NCBI RefSeq assembly: GCF_010728925.1
Contig: NZ_AP022608.1
Location: 5,642,001-5,706,000 of the forward strand
Source: Mycolicibacterium gadium
Lineage (GTDB): Bacteria > Actinomycetota > Actinomycetes > Mycobacteriales > Mycobacteriaceae
Direction of reading: 5' to 3'
DNA: 64,000 bases
Shown here: positions 8,307 to 16,095 of the stretch, one piece after another
How the letters are laid out: each line of letters opens with the position of its first letter
How positions within the stretch are numbered: the stretch's first letter is position 1
The notes under the pieces: model-generated
Databases searched by the model: none
What the model saw: only the letters and a program-made list of their open reading frames with translations
What the model was told of the DNA's origin: nothing
Translations under genes and position numbers: made by a program

Positions 8307-9103
8307 CAAGTGAACAACAGCAGCTGCGCGATGCCGCAGCCAAGCTAGCCGACGATCTGGGACCCGGTTCGGTCGCAGATCTTGATGACCAGAACCGGAT
8401 AGCCCGCCTGGAGAAGGCGGTGGACGCCACCGGGTTCCGTACCTTGCGCTCGGACGGCGCATCCGGTGTCGAGGTGGCCCTCGTCGCCGAGGAGTTCGCA
8501 CGCGGACTCGTTGACGTCCCCTTCCTGGGGCCGGTGCTCGCCGACGACCTGACGGCGCATGGTGTGCAGGCGCCGACCGGGTCCGACCAACAGGAATCCG
8601 TCGATCTGACGAGAAGCCTTGCCGGAGTGGTCGAATCACCGGCTGAGTTCGGCCAGCTGTCGAACGAGGACGCCGGGCGGTGGCGTGCACTGGCGCTCAC
8701 CGCCACCTGTGCCGACCTCGTGGGCGCAGCGCGTGGCGCGCATGCGTTGGCGTGCGAATACGCGAAGGTCCGCGAGCAGTATGGCGCGACGATCGGCTCG
8801 TACCAGGCCGTCGGTCACCTGCTGGCCGAAAGCCTGGCTCTCATCGAAGGCTCGATCAGCGTGCTACGCCACGCGGCATGGGCGGTCGACGAGCTTCCGG
8901 CGGTCGAAGCCATCGAAGCGGCGCGGGTGGCCAAGATCTACTGCGCACGTGCGGCGTTGACCGTCTGCGAGACCTCGATCCAGGTGCATGGTGGCATCGG
9001 CAACACCTGGGAGTGCCTCGCCCACGTCTATCTACGGCGCGTGCTGGCCGCCACCGAAACATGGCCCGTCAAGCTGGAGGAGCTGACCATTGGATTTCCG
9101 TGA
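8291..9103 (+). CDS. Acyl-CoA dehydrogenase, short subunit of a heteromeric pair
   Basis: A 270-residue acyl-CoA dehydrogenase that is clearly shorter than the roughly 380-residue norm and diverges in the N-terminal half. C-terminal flavin/tetramer motifs remain (EYAKVREQYGATIGSYQAVGH, QVHGGIGNTWE). Mycobacterial steroid side-chain dehydrogenases of this size form alpha2beta2 heterotetramers with an adjacent full-length partner; the next gene overlaps by 14 nt and fits that role. Start GTG 8291 lies inside the ligase gene. FAD-dependent alpha,beta-desaturation of a bulky acyl-CoA is the likely reaction. Confidence 0.9.
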   Translation: MDVRLTSEQQQLRDAAAKLADDLGPGSVADLDDQNRIARLEKAVDATGFRTLRSDGASGVEVALVAEEFARGLVDVPFLGPVLADDLTAHGVQAPTGSDQQESVDLTRSLAGVVESPAEFGQLSNEDAGRWRALALTATCADLVGAARGAHALACEYAKVREQYGATIGSYQAVGHLLAESLALIEGSISVLRHAAWAVDELPAVEAIEAARVAKIYCARAALTVCETSIQVHGGIGNTWECLAHVYLRRVLAATETWPVKLEELTIGFP

Positions 9104-10190
9104 TTCGACGGAGGAAGCCGCATTCCGGGACCGGTTGCGCGGCTGGCTGACCGAGCAGAAGGGCAAGTTCCCGACATCCGGCGATGAGTACTGGGCGGCT
9201 CAGGGTGCCTGGCACCAGGCTTTGTACGAGCAGGGATTCTTCGGTACCTCCTGGCCGAAGGAGTACGGCGGACAGGACCTGCCGCCGGTGTACGACGTCA
9301 TCGTCGACGAAGAAATCGCCAAGGCCGGAGCCCCCGCGCGCCCCAGCCTCGGGTACCTGGTCGTCGCGTTCGGTCATCACGGCAGCAAGGAACTGCAACA
9401 GCGTTTTCTGCCCGGCATGATCAACGGCACCGAAAGGTGGTGCCAGGGCTTCTCGGAACCCGGTGCCGGTTCGGACCTCGCATCGCTGACCACGACCGCG
9501 ACCCGCGACGGTGACGAGTACGTGATCCACGGCCACAAGATCTGGACCAGCTACTCCGACGTCGCCGACTGGTGTCTGCTGCTGGCGCGCACCGACAAGG
9601 ACGTGCCGAAGCATTTGCCTAAACACAAAGGCCTGTCGGCGTTCGTCGTCTCGATGCATCAGCAGGGCGTGGAGCAGCGACCGTTGAAGATGATCAGCGG
9701 CGTCACCAAGGAATTCGGGCAGGTGTCCTTCGACGGCGCCCGAGTGCCCGCCGAGAACGTGGTCGGCAGTCTCGGTGAGGGCTGGAAACTCGCCATGACG
9801 GTCGTCAGCCATGAACGCGAACCCTCGACGCTGGGATTCTCAGCGCGCTACGGGAAGCTGGTGCGCCAGTTGGCCTCCCGAACCGACGGAAGGACACCGG
9901 AAGAGTTGTCGTGGGCGTGGGTGCAGACCGAGATGCTGAGGCTGCACGTGCGTCGGCGGCTGTCCGAGCAACTGGACGGCATCACCCACGGCCCGCAGGG
10001 GTCGCTGGACAAACTGTTGATGACGTGGGTCGAGCAGTCAGTCGGACACGCGGCGCTGGCCACAGTCGGCACGAGCGATCCCGAACTGTTCGGTGCATAC
10101 ATGTACAGCCGCGCGCAGAGCGTGATGGGCGGCACCTCACAAATTCAGAAGAACATCATCGCGTCGCGGATATTGGGATTGGGGGTCTGA
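9090..10190 (+). CDS. Acyl-CoA dehydrogenase, long subunit
   Basis: A 366-residue acyl-CoA dehydrogenase with the flavin motifs CQGFSEPGAGSDLASL and HKIWTSYSDVADWC and the C-terminal GGTSQIQKNIIASRILGLG. The start is TTG at 9090, supported by a strong GGAGGAG ribosome-binding site just upstream and by homology beginning at MDFRDS. It overlaps the short subunit by 14 nt, consistent with a heteromeric enzyme of the FadE/ChsE type. A second such pair lies at 58.2-60.2 kb in opposite gene order. Confidence 0.93.
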   Translation: MDFRDSTEEAAFRDRLRGWLTEQKGKFPTSGDEYWAAQGAWHQALYEQGFFGTSWPKEYGGQDLPPVYDVIVDEEIAKAGAPARPSLGYLVVAFGHHGSKELQQRFLPGMINGTERWCQGFSEPGAGSDLASLTTTATRDGDEYVIHGHKIWTSYSDVADWCLLLARTDKDVPKHLPKHKGLSAFVVSMHQQGVEQRPLKMISGVTKEFGQVSFDGARVPAENVVGSLGEGWKLAMTVVSHEREPSTLGFSARYGKLVRQLASRTDGRTPEELSWAWVQTEMLRLHVRRRLSEQLDGITHGPQGSLDKLLMTWVEQSVGHAALATVGTSDPELFGAYMYSRAQSVMGGTSQIQKNIIASRILGLGV

Positions 10191-10191
10191 A

Positions 10192-10959
10192 ATGTACGGC
10201 ATGCCAGACGAAATCGACGTCAAGGCCGATGGTGGTCTCCGCATCATCACGCTCAACCGGCCCGACGATCTCAACGCCGTCAACGACGCGCTGCACGTCG
10301 GACTGGCCAAGATCTGGGAGGAGCTCAACGAGGACGCCGACGCCCGGGCGGCCGTGATCACCGGTGCGGGCCGAGCCTTCTCCGCCGGCGGCGACTTCAA
10401 CTATCTGGACGAGCTGCGCAACGACGAAGCCCTGCGTCAGAAGACGATCAAGCACGGCCGCGATCTCGTCATCGGCATGATTCGGTGCCGCGTCCCGGTG
10501 ATCGCCGCGGTCAACGGTCCTGCCGTCGGCCTGGGCTGCAGCCTGGCGGCCCTTTCGGACATCGTCTACATGGCAGAGAGCGCGTTCTTCGCCGATCCGC
10601 ACGTATCGATCGGCCTGGTGGCCGCCGACGGCGGGCCCCTGGTGTGGCCGTCGCAGATAAGTCTGCTGCAGGCCAAAGAGTTTGCCTTCACCGGGATTCG
10701 CATCAAGGCCGCCCGTGCGCTCGAGCTGGGCATGGTCAATCACGTCGTCGAGGATCCGTTGGCCGAGGCGATCGCGTGTGCGAAGAAGGTCATGGAGTTG
10801 CCGCAGCAGGCGCTCGAGAGCACCAAGCGCCTGATGAACATCCAGCTCGAGAAGTCGGTGATGGCGTCGCTGGACTACGCGAACCTGTCCGAATACGTCT
10901 CGTTCGGGACCGCCGACTTCAACAAGATCGTGGACGGGCTGATCGCGAAAGACAAGTAA
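10192..10959 (+). CDS. Enoyl-CoA hydratase/isomerase (crotonase family)
   Basis: A 255-residue crotonase-fold protein. The oxyanion-hole elements are AFSAGGDFN (about 60-68) and NGPAVGLGCSLA (about 105-116); the catalytic region reads FADPHVSIGLVAADGGPLVWP. It follows the dehydrogenase pair by one base and completes a ligase-dehydrogenase-hydratase set. Hydration of the enoyl-CoA made by the preceding enzymes is the simplest reading; isomerase or retro-Claisen activity is possible in this family. A long inverted repeat lies directly downstream. Confidence 0.92.
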   Translation: MYGMPDEIDVKADGGLRIITLNRPDDLNAVNDALHVGLAKIWEELNEDADARAAVITGAGRAFSAGGDFNYLDELRNDEALRQKTIKHGRDLVIGMIRCRVPVIAAVNGPAVGLGCSLAALSDIVYMAESAFFADPHVSIGLVAADGGPLVWPSQISLLQAKEFAFTGIRIKAARALELGMVNHVVEDPLAEAIACAKKVMELPQQALESTKRLMNIQLEKSVMASLDYANLSEYVSFGTADFNKIVDGLIAKDK

Positions 10960-10966
10960 ACCGACT

Positions 10967-11030
10967 GCGCGAACAGACGCAAAACTGCTCTAAATTCCCA
11001 AGTTTAGGTCAGTTTTGCGTCTGTTCGCGC
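10967..11030. terminator. Long inverted repeat between convergent genes; possible bidirectional terminator or repeat element
   Basis: The arms 10967-10987 and 11010-11030 are perfect 21-bp inverted repeats beginning GCGCGAACAGACGC. Inside the 22-nt loop a further 5-bp pairing (CTAAA 10990-10994 with TTTAG 11003-11007) extends the hairpin. It fills the gap between the convergent hydratase and SDR genes, as a terminator would. A related palindrome (GCGCGAGCAGACGT arms) occurs at 29932-29995, so this is probably a member of a dispersed palindromic repeat family. It lacks a clear U-tract on either side. Confidence 0.75.
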
Positions 11031-11044
11031 TGGCTTAGGTCGCG

Positions 11045-11785
11045 CTAGGCGGTCAGCTCTTCCGAGCGCTGGATGGTTCCGGTGATTCCGCCGGCGTCCT
11101 GCTCGGCCAGCAGTACCGCCGCATCGGCCATTGCCTCAGGCGGTTCGACCATCTCCGGTGGTATCTCCACGCCACCGCCACCGGCCTGCCAGCCCTCGGT
11201 CAGCACCACCCGCGACGGGCTCAGACAGTTCACGGCGATGTTGTCCGCCTTGAGGTCTGAGGCCAGGCCCAGATACAGCCGCTCCACCGCAGCCTTGGAT
11301 ACCCAGTAGGCGTTGGAGCCGTGGTCGATCATGCCGACGCCGGTGGTGGTGATAGCGATGAGCGAGCCGCCGCCGCGCGCCTTCACGTGCGGGATGACGG
11401 CCTTCGTCACCAGAAATACGCCCGTGAGGTTGACGTTGAGGCACAGTTGCCAGCGCTTCAGTGGCGTGGACTCGATGGGGCCGAGCCACAGCACACCGGC
11501 GTTCGCGACGAGGATGTCGATGCCGCCGAACTCAGAAACCGTTGCAGCAACTGCCTTCTCAACCGACTCCTCGCTGGTGACGTCGCACTGTACTGGCAAC
11601 GCCCGGCCGTCCGCGGCCGTGATGCGCGCCGCGACGTCATGAATGGTGCCGGGCACCTTGCCCAGTTCTTCCGAGCGGGCCGCGACCGCGACCGCGGCGC
11701 CCTCGGAGGCCAACGCCGCGGCAACCGTCGCTCCGATGCCGCGGCTGGCGCCGGCGACAAAGGCGACCTTGCCGGTGAGTCGCAT
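11045..11785 (-). CDS. SDR oxidoreductase
   Basis: A 246-residue short-chain dehydrogenase starting MRLTGKVAFVAGASRGIG. It has the NADP(H)/NAD(H) motif GASRGIG, NAG (VANAGVLW) and the catalytic YWVSK. Three residues in the usual catalytic serine segment read TTTG, so threonine may replace serine. It is transcribed alone and convergent to the hydratase operon. Its promoter is shared with meaB and carries a perfect copy of the GAGAAT-N3-ATTCTC operator, 38 nt from its start. Probable hydroxyacyl or alcohol dehydrogenase in the same catabolic regulon. Confidence 0.92.
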   Translation of the reverse strand: MRLTGKVAFVAGASRGIGATVAAALASEGAAVAVAARSEELGKVPGTIHDVAARITAADGRALPVQCDVTSEESVEKAVAATVSEFGGIDILVANAGVLWLGPIESTPLKRWQLCLNVNLTGVFLVTKAVIPHVKARGGGSLIAITTTGVGMIDHGSNAYWVSKAAVERLYLGLASDLKADNIAVNCLSPSRVVLTEGWQAGGGGVEIPPEMVEPPEAMADAAVLLAEQDAGGITGTIQRSEELTA

Positions 11786-11822
11786 GTGGCCGCCCTTCTT
11801 GCAACTAACACTCTCAAACAGA

Positions 11823-11837
11823 GAGAATAGCATTCTC
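11823..11837. promoter_or_regulatory. Operator palindrome GAGAATAGCATTCTC (copy 2, perfect)
   Basis: This perfect 6-3-6 inverted repeat sits in the 85-nt divergent gap between the SDR (start 11785) and meaB (start 11871). Its distance to both starts (about 35 nt) would let one bound regulator control both promoters. Confidence 0.8.
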
Positions 11838-11870
11838 ATATTTGTCGGGCCCGGGATAAGCTGGAACGCA

Positions 11871-12746
11871 ATGACCATCGACGAGCTCATCGAGGCGGCG
11901 CGCAGCGGATCCACCCGGGCGGCCGGGCGGCTGCTGACCCTGGTCGAAAGTCCGCGCCGCGGTGAGGTGCTCGATTCCCTCGGCACGGTTTCGACGCCCA
12001 GGGTCGTGGGAGTGACGGGCCCACCGGGGGCGGGCAAGTCGACCACGGTCGGTGCTCTGGTCACCGCGTACCGTGAGCGTGCCATGCGGGTGGCGGTGCT
12101 CGCGGTCGATCCGTCGTCCCCATACAGCGGGGGAGCGCTGCTTGGCGACCGCATCCGAATGGCCGCCCATATCAACGATTCCGACGTGCTCATTCGATCG
12201 GTCGCGACGCGCGGTCACCTCGGCGGGTTGGCCGCTGCGGTTCCGGCCGCGATCAGATTACTGGCTGCGTTGTCGTATGACCTCGTTGTGTTGGAGACCG
12301 TCGGCGTCGGTCAGTCCGAGATCGAGATCGCGGCGATCGCCGATCCGACGATCGTGATTCTCAATCCGGGTGCGGGCGATGCGGTTCAGGCGGCAAAAGC
12401 CGGTCTGCTGGAGGTCGCGGACATCGTCGTCGTCAACAAGGCAGATCGCGAGGGAGCCGATCAAACGGTGCGGGATCTGAAGGCCGAGACCATGGCGCCG
12501 ATATTGAAACTCGTTGCGGCAGAAGGACAAGGCATCCCCGAGCTGGTCGAGGTCATCGAGGTGCACCATCGCACGGACAGCCCGGAACGCCGCATGGCGC
12601 GCGCCCGGGCGCAGATACTGTCGCTGGCTCAGACGCGGCTGCGTAGCCACCCCGAGCTGGACCGCTTGGCTGGGCTGGTCGCGGAGGGCGGGTCGGATCC
12701 CTACACCGCGACCGCTCAACTGTTCGTCGCGCCCGTCGATACCTAA
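11871..12746 (+). CDS. meaB: MeaB/ArgK-type G-protein chaperone of B12-dependent mutase
   Basis: A 291-residue P-loop GTPase. The Walker A motif GPPGAGKS covers about residues 50-57, the ETVGVGQSE segment is characteristic of MeaB/MMAA, and the guanine-specificity motif NKAD is present. MeaB proteins gate adenosylcobalamin loading and protect acyl-CoA mutases from inactivation. The start ATG 11871 follows the operator by 34 nt; the longer upstream frame would cross that operator. It lies 7.4 kb from the mutase genes rather than beside them. A chromosomal housekeeping copy probably exists as well (not visible here). It overlaps the convergent SnoaL gene by 4 nt. Confidence 0.94.
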   Translation: MTIDELIEAARSGSTRAAGRLLTLVESPRRGEVLDSLGTVSTPRVVGVTGPPGAGKSTTVGALVTAYRERAMRVAVLAVDPSSPYSGGALLGDRIRMAAHINDSDVLIRSVATRGHLGGLAAAVPAAIRLLAALSYDLVVLETVGVGQSEIEIAAIADPTIVILNPGAGDAVQAAKAGLLEVADIVVVNKADREGADQTVRDLKAETMAPILKLVAAEGQGIPELVEVIEVHHRTDSPERRMARARAQILSLAQTRLRSHPELDRLAGLVAEGGSDPYTATAQLFVAPVDT

Positions 12747-13207
12747 CCGATCGCGGGCACGTCCGTCGGGAACGGATGCGTCGTCACCTGCCCGTCGGTG
12801 TTTCGCAGCAGCGCGTCGTATCGGCGGTCACCGATCAGCCATACGCCGTCGACACGGATGTACTCGTCGTGGTAGACGCCAGAGATTATCAAGTTCGTGC
12901 CCTCGGTGCGCTGGCCGGTCTCCTGGACGAACCAACGGCCTACCGCGCGATCGGGATCCGATGCGTCGACGACGACCACCCCAGACATCACCGCTTGCAG
13001 GAATATGTTCCAGCCGTCGAGCATCGACGTGAAGAACGAGAGCATCGTGTCACGTCCGGCGAAACGACCCAACGCCGGTGAATACCAGGTGCCATCGGTT
13101 GTGAATGTGCTTGCGACGCTGCCAGGGTCGCGCCGAGACGCGGCATCGGCGTATCGGTGGACGAGACTTCGGATCGCCTGCTCGTCCGCCAAGTGAGTCA
13201 GCGTCAT
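12743..13207 (-). CDS. SnoaL-like / NTF2-fold protein
   Basis: A 154-residue single-domain protein of the SnoaL/ketosteroid-isomerase-like fold: ADEQAIRSLVHRYADAASRRD at the start, TFTTDGTWYSPALGRFAGRDTM, and a C-terminal HDEYIRVDGVWLIGDRRYDAL. Members are cyclases, isomerases, dehydratases or unknown accessory proteins, and no catalytic residue can be assigned. ATG 13207 overlaps the stop of the upstream TetR gene by 4 nt, so regulator and SnoaL protein are co-transcribed. A second SnoaL-like gene lies at 60.2-60.6 kb. Confidence 0.88.
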   Translation of the reverse strand: MTLTHLADEQAIRSLVHRYADAASRRDPGSVASTFTTDGTWYSPALGRFAGRDTMLSFFTSMLDGWNIFLQAVMSGVVVVDASDPDRAVGRWFVQETGQRTEGTNLIISGVYHDEYIRVDGVWLIGDRRYDALLRNTDGQVTTHPFPTDVPAIG

Positions 13208-13788
13208 TCGGGTATTCCGAGCATTCGGCTGGTCATCTGTTTCAGCTGTACGCGCAGCGTCTCGCCGTCGACGTCGGCAAGCAGTGGGTGCATGACGGCG
13301 ACGCTGATCGCGCTCGAGAGCATCGCTGCGTGCAGACGCGCCTCGACGCCGGCTTCCGTGCCCAGCAGCGCCGCGTAGAGGCGCTCGATGAACCGCTGAA
13401 ACGGTTCGTACTCGGCCTGCAGGCGGATGATGACCGGATCGAACATGGGGACGCGGAAGGCATCGCGACGGTCGATGGCCTGCTCGACCATCCGGTCGAG
13501 AAGCACCGCCCGCGCCCGCAGCGGATGCCCCTCGGCCTCAGCGGCTTCCAGCACGTCCTCGAGCTTGCTCATCTCCCGCTCGGTGATGGCGATGACGATT
13601 TCGTCCTTCGTCTTGAACTGGCGGTACACCGCCGCCTTCGTCACGCCCATCTCGTCGGCGATCATCTGCAGCGACGTCCCGCTCACACCGTGCTCGGCGA
13701 TCAGCTTCAACGCCGCATCAAGAACGCGGGTCTGCGCGGCAGTGCGGGTGATCTCGCTGAACTTGAGGCCATCCTGTGTGGACGTCAC
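13204..13788 (-). CDS. TetR-family transcriptional regulator
   Basis: A 194-residue TetR regulator with the N-terminal HTH (TSLQMIADEMGVTKAAVYRQFKTKDEIV). The start is taken as GTG 13788 (MTSTQDGLKF...), because any longer frame would run through the palindrome at 13799-13814. That palindrome lies 10 nt upstream of the start, so autoregulation is likely. The same 16-bp sequence occurs twice ahead of the membrane operon at 18.4 kb, so this protein is the best candidate for controlling that operon too (inference). It is co-transcribed with the SnoaL-like gene. Confidence 0.92.
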   Translation of the reverse strand: MTSTQDGLKFSEITRTAAQTRVLDAALKLIAEHGVSGTSLQMIADEMGVTKAAVYRQFKTKDEIVIAITEREMSKLEDVLEAAEAEGHPLRARAVLLDRMVEQAIDRRDAFRVPMFDPVIIRLQAEYEPFQRFIERLYAALLGTEAGVEARLHAAMLSSAISVAVMHPLLADVDGETLRVQLKQMTSRMLGIPE

Positions 13789-13798
13789 ATCGACGAGG

Positions 13799-13814
13799 GT
13801 AGCCGATCGGCTAC
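13799..13814. promoter_or_regulatory. TetR operator GTAGCCGATCGGCTAC (copy 1)
   Basis: This perfect 16-bp palindrome lies 10 nt upstream of the TetR start at 13788 and immediately after the stop codon of the next TetR gene. Identical copy at 18412-18427; one-mismatch copy at 18434-18449. Position and repetition identify it as a probable autoregulatory operator. Confidence 0.82.
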
Positions 13815-14477
13815 TTAAAGGTTGTGTTTGACAACCGTCTCGGCGAGCATTCGACGGCACCACCGGCGGTAGGTATCGACGCTCTGTCCGTCGCGATGCG
13901 TGATCCGCAGATAGGTCTCGACGCCGCACACCACCACCGCCGTCTCGACCAATTCATCGAACGGAACGTCGGTGCGGAGCCATCCGCGGTCGCGCAATAC
14001 GTCCAGTATTCGGTGCATCTGCAGTTTGATGCTCGCGAGGAGCCGGTCCAAGTACCGCTCGAGCTCGTCATCGGCATCGGCGCCGCCGAACAGTGCGGGC
14101 GCCAGCGGCGCGGTCCGTTGATGGATGTCGGTAGCTGTCTCTGCCACGTAGTCCAGTGCTTCGTCGAGATCGTCGATTGTCAGCAGGCGCCGGCCGACAT
14201 CGAGGTTGAGCACGTTCTCCTCGCCGACCACACCGAAGCCGGCGTATTCGATCGCGGCGATCAGCAGCGCGGCCTTCGGACCCTGGCCCTGAACTGTTTC
14301 GGCAGACACTCCGGCTGCTGCGGCGATCTTCGCCAGGGTTGTGCGTGCGTAGCCCTCGCGGGCGAACAGCTCAGCCGCCGCGCCAAAGATGCGCGCGCGC
14401 GTCGCCTCAGCCTGTTGCTGGCGAAGCGTTGATCTATATGACCGCGGAGCAGCCTTGGATATTGACTTGCGTGGCAC
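13815..14477 (-). CDS. TetR-family transcriptional regulator
   Basis: A 220-residue TetR regulator; the HTH region reads ARIFGAAAELFAREGYARTTLAKIAAAAGVSAETV. The start is taken as GTG 14477 (MPRKSISKAA...); longer frames enter the divergent glycosyltransferase gene. It is divergent from the glycosyltransferase at 14529, with a short inverted repeat (ACTAC-N6-GTAGT, 14488-14503) between them, so it probably controls that gene. It is tandem with, but separately promoted from, the TetR gene downstream. Confidence 0.9.
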   Translation of the reverse strand: MPRKSISKAAPRSYRSTLRQQQAEATRARIFGAAAELFAREGYARTTLAKIAAAAGVSAETVQGQGPKAALLIAAIEYAGFGVVGEENVLNLDVGRRLLTIDDLDEALDYVAETATDIHQRTAPLAPALFGGADADDELERYLDRLLASIKLQMHRILDVLRDRGWLRTDVPFDELVETAVVVCGVETYLRITHRDGQSVDTYRRWCRRMLAETVVKHNL

Positions 14478-14487
14478 AGTAATGAAT

Positions 14488-14503
14488 ACTACGTCATAGT
14501 AGT
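14488..14503. promoter_or_regulatory. Short inverted repeat ACTAC-N6-GTAGT, possible TetR operator
   Basis: A 5-6-5 inverted repeat in the gap between the divergent TetR gene (start 14477) and the glycosyltransferase. It is short and so could be chance; placement in a TetR-target divergent promoter is the only support. Confidence 0.4.
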
Positions 14504-14528
14504 GAGTCGCCGATTGGCGGGGGGCACT

Positions 14529-15848
14529 GTGGCATCGATCCTCATCGTCGCGTTTCCTGCACACGGTCACGTGGCGCCATTGCTCGCCGCTGCGGAAAAC
14601 TTCGTCAGGCGCGGCGACGACGTCCGGTTCATCACGGGGGCGCTGTTCGCCGACAAAGTGGCCGCCACGGGTGCGACGTATGTACCGGTGCACCCCGACG
14701 CCGATTTCGACGACCGGCCGCTTGATGAACGTTTCCCCGAACGCGCCGCACTGAAAGGCACCAAGGCGGTTGCGTTCGACATCGAACAAGTCTTCTCCAG
14801 GCCGGCGAAGCCTCAATACGAAACGATCATGGCCGCGCTGGCGGCCCAGCCGGCAGACGTTGTCCTTGCCGACGTCGGGTCACTGGGTGCGGGATTCCTG
14901 CTCGGGCACCCGCGTCCGTTGCGCCCTCCGGTCGTCATGTGCGGCATCATTCCGCTGCCGATCGAGAGTTGCGACACCGCACCCTACGGCATGGGGTTGC
15001 AACCGGCGCGCATCATGAACCGTGCTCGCAACGCCCTGCTGGCCAAGGCTTCTCGGCGAATCCTCCGGCCGGCATTTCAGGTCGTCGACAACCTCCACTG
15101 TCAGGCCCACGGCACCAGAATGCCATTCAGCTTCATGGACTGGGGCAGGCACGCAGAGGCCATCGCACAATTCGGCGTCCAGTCGTTCGAATATCCCATG
15201 TCCGACGCGCCCGAGAACCTCCACTTCATTGGACCGCTGTGCGCCAGCGGATCCCAGGCTCCGCTGCCGGAGTGGTGGCCCGATCTCGACGGAACCCGTC
15301 CCGTCATCCACGTCACCCAGGGCACGGTCGCCAACACCGACTACGGCCAAGCCATCGAACCGACGCTGCACGCGCTGGCCGACGAGGACGTGCTGGTGGT
15401 CGCCTCGACCGGCGGCCGGCCCGTCGACACGTTGCCGTCGCTGCCCGCCAATTCCCGCGCAGCGAGCTTTCTTCCTTACGATGAACTGCTACCACGTACT
15501 TCAGTTTTCGTGACCAACGGCGGATACGGCGGCGTGCAATACGCCCTGCGCCACGGGGTGCCCATCGTCGCCACGGGCGGCAAGGAGGACAAGCCCGAGG
15601 TCGGCGCCCGAGTTGCATGGGCAGGCGTCGGACGACGCATCAGAACCGAACATCCGACGCCGGAAGCGATGCGTCGCGCCGTCCTCGACGTTCTGACCGA
15701 TCCGTGCTACCGGCGGGCCAGCGGCCGCGTCGCGGCCGACATGGCCGCAGCCCCGGGCTTCGCGGGTCTGGCAGGCATCGTCGACCGGCTCATCGGCAGT
15801 TCCGCCGCGCCGCAATCACATACCGGCGAAGTAGACGCCCAAAAGTAG
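14529..15848 (+). CDS. UGT/MGT-family glycosyltransferase (GT1, GT-B fold)
   Basis: A 439-residue GT-B glycosyltransferase of the macrolide/UDP-glycosyltransferase type. The N-terminal acceptor domain starts ASILIVAFPAHGHVAPLL; the C-terminal donor domain has HVTQGTVAN, FLPYDELLPRTSVFVTNGGYGG and GVPIVATGGKEDKPEVGARV. It may glycosylate a lipid, steroid, phenol or xenobiotic. GTG 14529 is preferred over GTG 14502 because family N-termini begin at the ILIVAFP strand and a G-rich ribosome-binding site precedes it. Its 3' end overlaps the convergent small membrane-protein gene by 33 nt. Regulation by the divergent TetR is likely. Confidence 0.9.
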   Translation: MASILIVAFPAHGHVAPLLAAAENFVRRGDDVRFITGALFADKVAATGATYVPVHPDADFDDRPLDERFPERAALKGTKAVAFDIEQVFSRPAKPQYETIMAALAAQPADVVLADVGSLGAGFLLGHPRPLRPPVVMCGIIPLPIESCDTAPYGMGLQPARIMNRARNALLAKASRRILRPAFQVVDNLHCQAHGTRMPFSFMDWGRHAEAIAQFGVQSFEYPMSDAPENLHFIGPLCASGSQAPLPEWWPDLDGTRPVIHVTQGTVANTDYGQAIEPTLHALADEDVLVVASTGGRPVDTLPSLPANSRAASFLPYDELLPRTSVFVTNGGYGGVQYALRHGVPIVATGGKEDKPEVGARVAWAGVGRRIRTEHPTPEAMRRAVLDVLTDPCYRRASGRVAADMAAAPGFAGLAGIVDRLIGSSAAPQSHTGEVDAQK

Positions 15849-16094
15849 TGCGACGAGGCCGACCAGCCATCCGCCGGTGGTCGCCTTCAGCCACCGGGGC
15901 GCATATCGGACCTCCATGAAGTGCCAGATCACCAACTGCGTCTTCACGGCGGCGATGAGTAGCACGACGAGCGTAACCGTCACATTGACGACATGAGCCG
16001 AGCCACCGCCACGAGCGGTCAGCCACGACACCACGGTGACGATGGTGAGCAATGCCCAGACCAACGTCAGCGGGTTGCGGATATAGGACGTCAT
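15816..16094 (-). CDS. Cytochrome c oxidase subunit IV-like small membrane protein
   Basis: A 92-residue protein with three predicted membrane helices (LVWALLTIVTVVSWL; VNVTVTLVVLLIAAVKTQLVIW; WLVGLVALLLGVYF). The KTQLVIWHFMEVR segment is typical of the prokaryotic cytochrome c oxidase subunit IV / NorF-like family. It is the last gene of a four-gene membrane operon, one base after the subunit III-like gene. Subunits I and II, which bind heme and copper, are not in the operon, so it may be an accessory to another membrane oxygenase or oxidase. That is inference. Confidence 0.85.
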   Translation of the reverse strand: MTSYIRNPLTLVWALLTIVTVVSWLTARGGGSAHVVNVTVTLVVLLIAAVKTQLVIWHFMEVRYAPRWLKATTGGWLVGLVALLLGVYFAGM

Positions 16095-16095
16095 C

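Noticed and set aside
11045..12193. SDR frame extended to 382 residues
   Set aside because: The extension runs through the shared operator and into meaB on the opposite strand; ATG 11785 gives a classical SDR.
13815..14816. TetR frame extended to 333 residues
   Set aside because: The extra part lies within the divergent glycosyltransferase gene and has no TetR similarity.
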